Assembly: GCA_029865675.1 (NCBI GenBank)
Contig: JARXAU010000180.1
Coordinates: forward strand, 1-5,281
Direction of reading: 5' to 3'
Source: Rhodoferax sp.
Lineage (GTDB): Bacteria; Pseudomonadota; Gammaproteobacteria; Burkholderiales; Burkholderiaceae_C
DNA: 5,281 nt
The position numbers and the translations under genes were made by a program. The notes below the pieces were generated by a model. It did no database searches, was not told the origin of the DNA, and saw nothing but the letters and a program-made list of their open reading frames with translations. Within the stretch, counting starts at the first letter, position 1. Every line of letters starts with the position of its first letter. This document shows, one piece after another, positions 1 through 5,281 of this stretch.

Positions 1-654
1 CGCCTGGAGTTTGAGCAACTCAAAACCGAAAAGCTCATGCTCAATATTTTGCCAAGGCCTATTGCCGAGCGGCTCATGCGTGGCGAGCAGAATATTTCGG
101 GGAACTACCCCGAAGTCTCCATCCTGTTTAGCGATCTCATCGGCTTTACCGACATGAGCTCCCAGATTTCTGCCACAGAGCTGGTACGACTGCTCAATGA
201 CCTTTTCACCCGTTTTGACACGCGCGCGCTCGCCCTGGGTCTGGAAAAGATCAAAACCATTGGCGACGCTTACATGGCGGCTGGCGGCCTGCCCATCCCC
301 CGGTCGGACCATGCTGAAATCTGCGCTGAGATGGCGCTGGGGATGTTTGAAGACTTGGCTGCGTTCAACCAAGAGCACAGCCGATCATTAAACATGCGCA
401 TAGGTATCAACTCCGGGCCGGTGGTGGCAGGGGTCATCGGGTTCAACAAGTTCTCTTATGACCTTTGGGGCCATACCGTCAACACCGCCAGCCGCATGGA
501 GTCCACCGCGCACCCTGGTCGGGTACAAGTAGCCCCTGCCACCTACGCAGCCTTAGAAGGCAAGTTCCTGATGGAAGCCGCAGGTGAAGTGCTGTGCAAG
601 GGAATAGGCAACGTCACCACCCACTTCTTGGCGGGCCGCGCGAGCCGATCGTAG
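1..654 (+). CDS. Class III adenylate cyclase, C-terminal catalytic domain (5' partial)
   Basis: The reading frame is open from the first base, so the true start is upstream; 217 residues are visible, ending at a TAG at 652-654. The first ~24 residues (RLEFEQLKTEKLMLNILP...) resemble the helical linker that precedes the cyclase domain in many multidomain class III cyclases. The cyclase homology domain follows. Visible catalytic residues, numbered from the window edge, are metal-binding Asp45 (FSDLIGFT) and Asp89 (KTIGDAYMA), the purine-selecting pair Lys85 and Asp154 (YDLWGHTVN), and the transition-state residues Asn161 and Arg165 (VNTASRMES). Family knowledge says Lys/Asp at the selecting positions favours ATP, whereas guanylate cyclases have Glu/Cys. 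The enzyme should therefore make cyclic AMP from ATP as a homodimer. All key residues are present, so it is probably active. The N-terminal sensory or membrane part is not visible, so the input signal is unknown. It converges on dxs with an 88-base gap. Confidence 0.93.
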   Translation, partial: RLEFEQLKTEKLMLNILPRPIAERLMRGEQNISGNYPEVSILFSDLIGFTDMSSQISATELVRLLNDLFTRFDTRALALGLEKIKTIGDAYMAAGGLPIPRSDHAEICAEMALGMFEDLAAFNQEHSRSLNMRIGINSGPVVAGVIGFNKFSYDLWGHTVNTASRMESTAHPGRVQVAPATYAALEGKFLMEAAGEVLCKGIGNVTTHFLAGRASRS

Positions 655-742
655 TCAGCGCCTAAAGGCCTCACGAGCGCAAACTCCGGCCGACCCGCCC
701 AGCGCATCGTGGGAGAGTGAATGTCCTTTGGAATGAACCGGA
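655..742. other. Convergent intergenic gap, no clear terminator
   Basis: This gap lies between the cyclase stop and the dxs stop. I see no GC-rich hairpin followed by a T-run on either strand. A 6-bp inverted repeat (CAGGCG at 744-749, CGCCTG at 758-763, 8-base loop) sits over the last codons and stop of dxs. It has no following T-run, so it is only a weak candidate for a 3'-end structure. Confidence 0.5.
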
Positions 743-2650
743 TCAGGCGGCAAATCGCGCCTGGATGGACGCCTCAATGCCCGCTGCATCCAAACCTTGC
801 AGGGTCATCAGCTTAGCCGGGTCGCCGTGCTCGATAAACACATCGGGCAAACCCAACTGCAGCACAGGCAGTGGCAGCTGCGCAGTCTGCAAGGCCTCAA
901 GCACTGCGCTACCGGCTCCGCCCATGATGGCGCCGTCTTCCACGGTGACCAAAGCGGCGTGCGTTTTGACCACTTCGAGGAGAAGTTCCGTGTCCAGTGG
1001 CTTGGCCCAGCGCATGTTGACCACAGTCGCATTGAGCGCCTGGGCCGCAGCCAGCGCCGGCTGGAGTAAGGTGCCAAAAACCAATATTGCAATTCGCTCG
1101 CCCTGGCGTCGAACTTCTCCCTTGCCAAACGGCAGCGCATCCAGTCCTGCCAGGGTTGGCACGCCCGCGCCGCTGCCGCGCGGGTAGCGCACAGCAACGG
1201 GCTGGTTTTGCGCATAGGCGGTGCTGAGCAGTTGGCGGCACTCGCGTTCGTCGGCGGGGCAGGCAATGGCCATGTTCGGTATGCAGCGTAAAAAAGCAAT
1301 GTCATAGGCGCCTGCATGCGTCGCGCCATCAGCGCCCACCAGGCCCGCGCGGTCTAAGGCAAATACGACTGGCAGGTTTTGAATCGCCACGTCATGGATC
1401 ACCTGGTCGTAGGCGCGCTGCAAAAATGTGGAATAGATTGCAACCACCGGTTTGAGGCCTTCGGTGGCAAGCCCGCCAGCGAAGGTGACCGCATGCTGCT
1501 CCGCGATACCGACATCGAAATACCGCGCGGGAAAGCGTTTTTCAAACTCCACCAAACCCGAGCCCTCCCGCATGGCTGGGGTAATTCCCACCAGCCGTTC
1601 GTCGTGTGCGGCCATGTCGCACAACCACTGGCCAAACACTTGGGTAAACGTCGCCTTGGGTGCGGTGGTGGGCTTTTGCAGGCCGACTGCGGGATCAAAC
1701 TTGCCGGGGCCGTGGTAGGCCACTGGATCGGCTTCTGCCTGCTCGTAACCCTGGCCCTTTTTCGTCACCACATGCAGAAACTGCGGGCCAGTCAGGTGGC
1801 GAATGTTTTCCAGGGTGGGGATTAAGGAGTCCAGGTCATGGCCATCAATCGGCCCGATGTAGTTGAAGCCAAACTGCTCAAACAGGGTGGCCGGCACCAC
1901 CATGCCTTTGGCGTGCTCCTCAATCCGCTTGGCCAGTTCAAACAGCGTGGGTGCGCCCTTGAGCACGCTCTTGCCCATGCTTTTGGCCTTGGCGTAGAAC
2001 TGTCCGCTCATGAGCTGTGCTAAGTAGCGGTTCAGGGCGCCCACGGGCGGGCTGATGCTCATCTCGTTGTCGTTGAGAATGACGAGCAATCGACAGTCCT
2101 CTACCCCTGCGTTGTTCAAGGCTTCAAAGGCCATGCCTGCCGTGAGCGCACCGTCGCCAATGATTGCGATCGAGTAGCGGTCATCGCCCTTGATCTTGGC
2201 TGCCATCGCCATGCCCAGGGCCGCCGAAATCGACGTGCTGGAATGCGCAGTGCCAAAAGTGTCGTATTCACTTTCGGTGCGCTGTGGAAAGCCGCTCAAG
2301 CCACCGAGCTGGCGCAGGGTGGCCATGCGCTCACGCCGCCCAGTCAAAATCTTATGGGGATAAGTCTGGTGCCCTACGTCCCACACCACGCGGTCTACCG
2401 GAGTGTTAAACACGTAGTGCAGCGCCACGGTCAGTTCCACCGTGCCCAAGTTAGAGCTGAGGTGGCCACCGGTCTTGGAGACGCTATCGAGCAAGTAGGC
2501 CCTTACCTCATCGGCCAGGGCCCGCATGTCCGAGCGGGCAAGCCGCCGCATGTCAAGCGGGCTGTGGATGCTAGGCAGCAGCGGTGCGCGAGGGTGCATG
2601 GAATGAGGCATGGGCAGGTCTAGGTCGGCAGGGTTTGTCAATGTAGGCAT
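743..2650 (-). CDS. dxs: 1-deoxy-D-xylulose-5-phosphate synthase
   Basis: This thiamine diphosphate (ThDP) enzyme condenses pyruvate with glyceraldehyde 3-phosphate, releasing CO2. It is the first step of the MEP isoprenoid pathway and also supplies thiamine and pyridoxal phosphate synthesis; it is cytosolic. The product is 635 aa, close to the usual ~620-640. Visible landmarks are active-site His63 in KTGGHLSSNLG, the ThDP-binding GDG at 165-167 with Asn193/195 (ILNDNEMSIS), the catalytic Glu384 in DVGIAEQHA (the E. coli Glu370 equivalent), His445 in DGATHAG, and RYPRG at 489-492. The transketolase C-terminal domain follows to the end. The start is ATG at 2650: a GAGA Shine-Dalgarno-like run (2656-2659) lies five bases upstream. 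A GTG directly before it (2653) is possible but too close to that site. The N-terminus is ~10-20 residues longer than I would expect, and Met14 or Met18 are alternatives without any visible ribosome site. It is last in the operon, 38 bases after ispA. Confidence 0.97.
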   Translation of the reverse strand: MPTLTNPADLDLPMPHSMHPRAPLLPSIHSPLDMRRLARSDMRALADEVRAYLLDSVSKTGGHLSSNLGTVELTVALHYVFNTPVDRVVWDVGHQTYPHKILTGRRERMATLRQLGGLSGFPQRTESEYDTFGTAHSSTSISAALGMAMAAKIKGDDRYSIAIIGDGALTAGMAFEALNNAGVEDCRLLVILNDNEMSISPPVGALNRYLAQLMSGQFYAKAKSMGKSVLKGAPTLFELAKRIEEHAKGMVVPATLFEQFGFNYIGPIDGHDLDSLIPTLENIRHLTGPQFLHVVTKKGQGYEQAEADPVAYHGPGKFDPAVGLQKPTTAPKATFTQVFGQWLCDMAAHDERLVGITPAMREGSGLVEFEKRFPARYFDVGIAEQHAVTFAGGLATEGLKPVVAIYSTFLQRAYDQVIHDVAIQNLPVVFALDRAGLVGADGATHAGAYDIAFLRCIPNMAIACPADERECRQLLSTAYAQNQPVAVRYPRGSGAGVPTLAGLDALPFGKGEVRRQGERIAILVFGTLLQPALAAAQALNATVVNMRWAKPLDTELLLEVVKTHAALVTVEDGAIMGGAGSAVLEALQTAQLPLPVLQLGLPDVFIEHGDPAKLMTLQGLDAAGIEASIQARFAA

Positions 2651-2688
2651 CACGATCTCAGTGTAATGAAAAATTCACAGCGGGCGAC

Positions 2689-3627
2689 TCAATGGCTCCG
2701 GTGAACCACCATATCCGCCAGTGCGGCCAGCGCAGCCGTGTCCTTCAATCCGCTGTCGAGAAGTGCCGCATGGGCTTGGGTCAATAAGTCTTGCGCATAA
2801 CGTTGGCTGCGCTCAAGACCCATTAGGGATACATAAGTGGGTTTGTCGTGCTGCGCGTCTTTGCCTGCGGTCTTGCCCAGCGTGGCTGAGTCGGCAGTTA
2901 CGTCCAACACGTCGTCCACCACCTGAAACGCCAAACCCAACGCTTGCCCGAAGGCGTTCAGCGCCCGCTGCGCCTGGTCGCTTGCTTCTCCACAGGCAGC
3001 GCCCAAGGCGACACTTGCTTGCAGTAATGCGCCGGTCTTGAGCCGGTGCATGTGGCGCAATGCCTGCTCGTCGAGCACACTGCCGACGCTGGCCAGGTCA
3101 ATCGCTTGCCCACCGGCCATGCCGGTGCTGCCTGCTGCGCGCGCCAGCAGGCCGCAAAGGCGGCCCTGCAAAGCCAAAGGCACGCTGCCATCGGCAGGGG
3201 TGAGCAACTCAAATGCCAGTGCCTGCAAGGCGTCCCCCGCGAGCAAAGCGGCCGCCTCGCCAAACTGCACGTGCACCGTGGGTTTGCCCCGGCGCAACAC
3301 ATCGTTGTCCATGCAGGGCATATCGTCGTGCACCAAAGAATAGGCGTGGATGAGTTCAACCGCACACGCAGCGCGCAGGGCGGCATTCTTTTGCCCATCG
3401 GTCCTTGGTGCCACCGCCGCCTCAAAAGCTGCCATGACGAGCAAGGGGCGCAAGCGTTTACCACCGTCCAACACCGCGTAGCGCATCGATTGCACCAGTT
3501 CCACTGGGGCGCCCCAGTCTTGGCCCGGCAACGCGTCCGTGGTCACCCAGTGCGAAAGCGCGTCTTCCACCAATGACAGTGGGGCGAGGCTCCAAGAGGC
3601 CAGCGAAAAATGGGCGGCGGTACTCAC
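2689..3627 (-). CDS. ispA: Farnesyl diphosphate synthase (short-chain polyprenyl synthase)
   Basis: The enzyme adds isopentenyl diphosphate to dimethylallyl and then geranyl diphosphate to give C15 farnesyl diphosphate, the precursor of ubiquinone side chains and undecaprenyl diphosphate. From the GTG at 3627 it is 312 aa (E. coli IspA is 299). Visible motifs are GGKRLRP (55-61), the first Asp-rich motif DDMPCMD (101-107), Lys197 in RLKTG, the second Asp-rich motif DDVLD (238-242), and GKDAQHDKPTYV near 255. The two-residue insertion in the first Asp motif, with Tyr at position -5, is the pattern of bacterial type II farnesyl diphosphate synthases, which favours C15 over C20 product. The frame stays open upstream to 3705, but that extension lies inside xseB. 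GTG at 3627 gives the typical VSTAA start, overlaps the xseB stop as GTGA, and has GGAAAAG just upstream (inside xseB), so translational coupling is likely. Confidence 0.96.
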   Translation of the reverse strand: MSTAAHFSLASWSLAPLSLVEDALSHWVTTDALPGQDWGAPVELVQSMRYAVLDGGKRLRPLLVMAAFEAAVAPRTDGQKNAALRAACAVELIHAYSLVHDDMPCMDNDVLRRGKPTVHVQFGEAAALLAGDALQALAFELLTPADGSVPLALQGRLCGLLARAAGSTGMAGGQAIDLASVGSVLDEQALRHMHRLKTGALLQASVALGAACGEASDQAQRALNAFGQALGLAFQVVDDVLDVTADSATLGKTAGKDAQHDKPTYVSLMGLERSQRYAQDLLTQAHAALLDSGLKDTAALAALADMVVHRSH

Positions 3628-3875
3628 GCACTTTTCCAGGGTTTGAGGACGCCGTTGTCGAGCACCTTGATTTGGTTTTCTACCGCCTGGAGTTTGTCGC
3701 GGCACAACTGCAATAAGGCAGCACCGCGTTCGTAAGCAGTCAGTAGTTGGTCGAGGGGCAAGTCACCTGACTCCATGCGAGCCACCACTGTTTCAAGCTC
3801 TTGCATCGCCGCTTCGTAATGGGTCGGCAGGGCCAGCGCATCGTTGGCGGGAGACGGGTTGCTGGCCTTGGGCAT
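3624..3875 (-). CDS. xseB: Exodeoxyribonuclease VII small subunit
   Basis: This is the small subunit of exonuclease VII. Several copies bind each XseA nuclease subunit to form the enzyme that degrades single-stranded DNA from both ends into oligonucleotides. From the ATG at 3875 it is 83 aa, matching the usual ~80. The family pattern is visible: YEAAMQELETVVARMESG, then LPLDQLLTAYERGAALLQLCR, then KLQAVENQIKVL, which together form the helical hairpin. The frame is open upstream to 3992, but the extra 39 residues are basic, unlike the family, and run into the repeat region. No strong Shine-Dalgarno sequence precedes 3875 (only CCACC). A TTG at 3914 is a less likely start. It is first in the operon, and its TGA overlaps the ispA GTG by four bases. 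xseA is not in the window. Confidence 0.93.
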   Translation of the reverse strand: MPKASNPSPANDALALPTHYEAAMQELETVVARMESGDLPLDQLLTAYERGAALLQLCRDKLQAVENQIKVLDNGVLKPWKSA

Positions 3876-3922
3876 GGTGGGCGCTGCCGGGTAAGGGCGG
3901 TGGGTGGTCTTCAATGCTGCCG

Positions 3923-3928
3923 ATTTTA
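3923..3928 (-). promoter_or_regulatory. Candidate -10 element for the xseB-ispA-dxs operon
   Basis: Read on the minus strand, the sequence is CGCATAAAATCGG, containing TAAAAT, a five-of-six match to TATAAT. It lies ~48 bases upstream of the xseB ATG. No good -35 box sits at 16-18 bases; TTGGCC (3949-3954) is 20 bases away, which is too far for an ideal sigma-70 promoter. It is placed by eye only. Confidence 0.35.
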
Positions 3929-3960
3929 TGCGAGTGCCTAGACGGCAGGGCCAACGTAGC

Positions 3961-3990
3961 GGCCGCGCTAAGGCCGCGCTAAGGCCGCGC
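3961..3990. repeat. Tandem direct repeat, 11-base unit, ~2.7 copies
   Basis: The unit GGCCGCGCTAA occurs exactly at 3961-3971 and 3972-3982, followed by a partial copy GGCCGCGC at 3983-3990. The copies are perfect. The array lies between the two divergent candidate -10 elements, upstream of both genes. It could be a protein-binding array or simple slippage DNA. Confidence 0.9.
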
Positions 3991-4012
3991 ATCCTGCAGC
4001 CCTAGCGCGGCC
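3972..4012. repeat. Inverted repeat of the tandem unit (hairpin or operator candidate)
   Basis: GGCCGCGCTA at 3972-3981 is matched exactly by its reverse complement TAGCGCGGCC at 4003-4012 (10-base arms). The last partial unit, 3983-3990, can instead pair with 4005-4012 (8-base arms, 14-base spacer containing CTGCAG). No T-run follows on either strand, so it does not look like an intrinsic terminator. It ends only six bases before the candidate -10 of the plus-strand gene, where a bound regulator could act. Operator function is inferred from position only. Confidence 0.7.
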
Positions 4013-4018
4013 CAACAG

Positions 4019-4024
4019 TACAAT
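4019..4024 (+). promoter_or_regulatory. Candidate -10 element for the Rieske oxygenase gene
   Basis: TACAAT matches TATAAT at five of six positions and lies ~100 bases before the oxygenase start, predicting a leader of about 90 bases. No recognisable -35 box stands 16-18 bases upstream (the stretch reads GCAGCC). If real, the promoter may depend on an activator, perhaps acting through the adjacent repeats. Confidence 0.35.
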
Positions 4025-4049
4025 CGCTGCCTTTCGCTCCCGGACACCC

Positions 4050-4112
4050 ATGGCGGTAACCGGCTCTTTTTTTCTGGCGCCGCGTGCGCATCTCCCTGTG
4101 GGGAGTCTTTAG
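4050..4112 (+). other. Possible leader mini-ORF, 20 codons
   Basis: An ATG at 4050 opens a frame encoding MAVTGSFFLAPRAHLPVGSL, closed by TAG at 4110-4112, 11 bases before the oxygenase ATG and in a different frame. A run of seven T (4067-4073) falls inside it and supplies the FF codons. The ribosome-binding sequence upstream is weak (CCGGACACCC). An ORF this short could easily be chance; translation is unproven and no known leader peptide is recognised. Confidence 0.15.
4092..4105 (+). other. Small leader hairpin before the oxygenase gene
   Basis: CTCCC (4092-4096) and GGGAG (4101-4105) form a perfect five-base stem with a TGTG loop, followed by TCTTT. It resembles a weak terminator or attenuator but the stem is short and the T-run broken. 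It lies just upstream of the oxygenase ribosome-binding region, so it could also influence translation. Confidence 0.3.
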
Positions 4113-4118
4113 GTCAGG
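4111..4118 (+). promoter_or_regulatory. Ribosome-binding site for the Rieske oxygenase
   Basis: AGGTCAGG ends five bases before the ATG at 4124 and contains two partial matches to AGGAGG. It supports ATG 4124 as the start, as no other likely start codon lies in frame in the ~40 bases upstream. Confidence 0.5.
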
Positions 4119-4123
4119 TTCGC

Positions 4124-5281
4124 ATGTCTGATTTAAGTCTTCAACTGCAGCAGGCTGCAAGCCAACTACCAGTTTCAAGCTATTTCGATCCCGCGCTGTA
4201 TGCGCAAGAAATGCAAAGCATCTTCAAGGACGGGCCGCGCTATGTCGGCCACACCTTGAGTGTTCCGCAAGTCGGCGATTTTTACGCCCTGCCCCATGAG
4301 CAAGAAGGCCGCGCCCTGGTACACAACGGCAGCGGCATAGAGCTGGTGTCCAACGTCTGCCGCCACCGTCAAGCGCTGATTTTGAAAGGCCGGGGCTCGC
4401 TGCTGAACCCCCAAGGCGGACCGGGCAACGCCGCAGGCAACGCCAGTGGAAACATTGTGTGCCCCCTGCACCGCTGGACCTACAGCGGTGCCTCCACCGC
4501 CGCCCAAGCGCCAGCGACCGGCCGATTGATAGGCGCACCGCACTTTGCGGTGGACCCATGCCTGAACCTCAACAACTATCCGCTGCAAGAATGGAACGGC
4601 CTGCTGTTCGAAGGCGGCTCGGCCCATGTTGCAGCACAGCTTGCCGGTCTGGGCCCACGCGGCGACCTCGACTTTGGCGGCTATGTGCTCGACCGCGTGG
4701 AGATGCACGAATGCAACTACAACTGGAAAACCTTTATAGAGGTGTACTTGGAGGACTACCACGTCGGGCCTTTCCATCCGGGCTTGGGCAACTTTGTGAC
4801 CTGCGAAGACCTTCGCTGGGAGTTCAAGCAGCACTATTCGGTGCAAACCGTGGGCGCGGCCACCCGATTGGGCAAGGCGGATGCGCGTGGCGGCTCGCCC
4901 GCCTATGAGCGCTGGCAAAACGCCTTGCTCAAATACCGCGATGGGGTGCCGCCCAAGTTTGGCGCCATCTGGCTCACCTACTACCCGCACACCATGGTGG
5001 AGTGGTATCCGCACGTGCTCACCGTCTCTACGCTGCACCCAGCGGGCGTGGACAAGACCATGAACATGGTCGAGTTTTACTACCCCGAAGAAATTGCCGC
5101 CTTTGAACGCGAGTTTGTAGAGGCGCAACAGGCGGCCTACATGGAAACCTGCGCCGAAGACGACGAAATCGCTGAACGCATGGACGCTGGGCGCAAGGCG
5201 CTGCTGCAACGCGGCGACAACGAAGTTGGCCCCTACCAAAGCCCCATGGAAGACGGCATGCAGCACTTTCACGAGTGGTAC
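4124..5281 (+). CDS. Rieske non-heme iron oxygenase, alpha subunit (3' partial)
   Basis: 386 residues are visible and the frame is still open at the window edge. The C-terminal sequence (DGMQHFHEWY) suggests that little is missing. Such enzymes use a [2Fe-2S] Rieske cluster to pass electrons from a separate reductase to a mononuclear iron that activates O2 for hydroxylation or demethylation. The Rieske ligands are Cys79-x-His81 and Cys113-x2-His116. The catalytic domain has NWKTF (200-204), iron ligands His213 and His218 in LEDYHVGPFH, and a likely third ligand Asp346 or Asp347 in CAEDDEI. The position that bridges the two iron sites between subunits is Glu210 rather than the Asp of naphthalene dioxygenase. 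The Rieske ligand pairs are 31 residues apart, with a Gly/Asn-rich insert (~97-110), against ~15-17 usually. No reductase, ferredoxin or beta subunit is in the window, so the substrate cannot be named. It is divergent from xseB. Confidence 0.92.
   Translation, partial: MSDLSLQLQQAASQLPVSSYFDPALYAQEMQSIFKDGPRYVGHTLSVPQVGDFYALPHEQEGRALVHNGSGIELVSNVCRHRQALILKGRGSLLNPQGGPGNAAGNASGNIVCPLHRWTYSGASTAAQAPATGRLIGAPHFAVDPCLNLNNYPLQEWNGLLFEGGSAHVAAQLAGLGPRGDLDFGGYVLDRVEMHECNYNWKTFIEVYLEDYHVGPFHPGLGNFVTCEDLRWEFKQHYSVQTVGAATRLGKADARGGSPAYERWQNALLKYRDGVPPKFGAIWLTYYPHTMVEWYPHVLTVSTLHPAGVDKTMNMVEFYYPEEIAAFEREFVEAQQAAYMETCAEDDEIAERMDAGRKALLQRGDNEVGPYQSPMEDGMQHFHEWY

Noticed and set aside
2243..2623. Open frames of roughly 100-170 codons on the strand opposite dxs and ispA, and in other frames.
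   Set aside because: They are shadows of the well-supported dxs and ispA genes, with no motifs and no ribosome sites of note.
3628..3705. A 26-residue N-terminal extension of IspA starting at 3705.
   Set aside because: It falls inside xseB, is basic and low in complexity, and is absent from the family pattern. The GTG at 3627 fits both family length and the operon overlap.
3876..3992. A 39-residue N-terminal extension of XseB starting at 3992.
   Set aside because: It would translate part of the repeat region, precede the candidate promoter's transcript, and make the protein half again as long as the family norm.
4091..4123. The AGGTCAGG sequence and nearby hairpin as part of a 4.5S signal recognition particle RNA or a riboswitch.
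   Set aside because: Only a few bases resemble the SRP RNA, the conserved GGAAG tetraloop region is absent, and no known riboswitch core could be matched by eye.
4175..5272. A 365-codon open frame on the minus strand.
   Set aside because: It lies entirely opposite the Rieske oxygenase, whose ligand motifs are all intact on the plus strand. Its product is biased in composition and shows no recognisable motif. Long antisense open frames are common in high-GC coding DNA.
1..5281. CRISPR array, tRNA, rRNA, insertion sequence or prophage remnants.
   Set aside because: No spaced repeats of CRISPR size, no tRNA-like fold with a TTCRA arm, no transposase frame and no terminal inverted repeats were seen.

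Overview
The window looks like chromosomal DNA from a betaproteobacterium, most likely Comamonadaceae (Rhodoferax, Polaromonas or Acidovorax-like). This is inferred from high GC content, the style of the proteins, and the order xseB-ispA-dxs divergent from a Rieske oxygenase gene, which I recall from that family. No database search was possible, so genus is not assigned.

Layout. Positions 1-654 (+) hold the C-terminal catalytic domain of a class III adenylate cyclase whose N-terminus lies outside the window. An 88-base gap separates it from a convergent minus-strand operon. Read in transcription order, the operon is xseB (3875-3624, exonuclease VII small subunit), ispA (3627-2689, farnesyl diphosphate synthase) and dxs (2650-743, 1-deoxy-D-xylulose-5-phosphate synthase). 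xseB and ispA overlap by four bases (GTGA), and ispA and dxs are 38 bases apart. A 248-base divergent intergenic region (3876-4123) carries a short tandem repeat with an inverted copy, candidate promoters for both directions, and a leader with a possible tiny ORF and a hairpin. From 4124 (+) to the window edge runs a Rieske non-heme iron oxygenase alpha subunit, open at its 3' end.

How the genes relate. Dxs makes the entry metabolite of the MEP isoprenoid pathway, which also feeds thiamine and pyridoxal phosphate synthesis. IspA builds C15 farnesyl diphosphate from the pathway's products, for ubiquinone and undecaprenyl phosphate synthesis. XseB is a DNA-repair subunit that shares this operon in many proteobacteria. 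The cyclase and the Rieske protein have no evident functional link to the operon.

Most of the window is ordinary housekeeping sequence, and I see no new multi-gene system. The parts most worth a second look are the Rieske oxygenase (a glutamate where many relatives have the bridging aspartate, and an unusually long Gly/Asn-rich insert in the Rieske cluster domain) and the repeat-rich divergent regulatory region.
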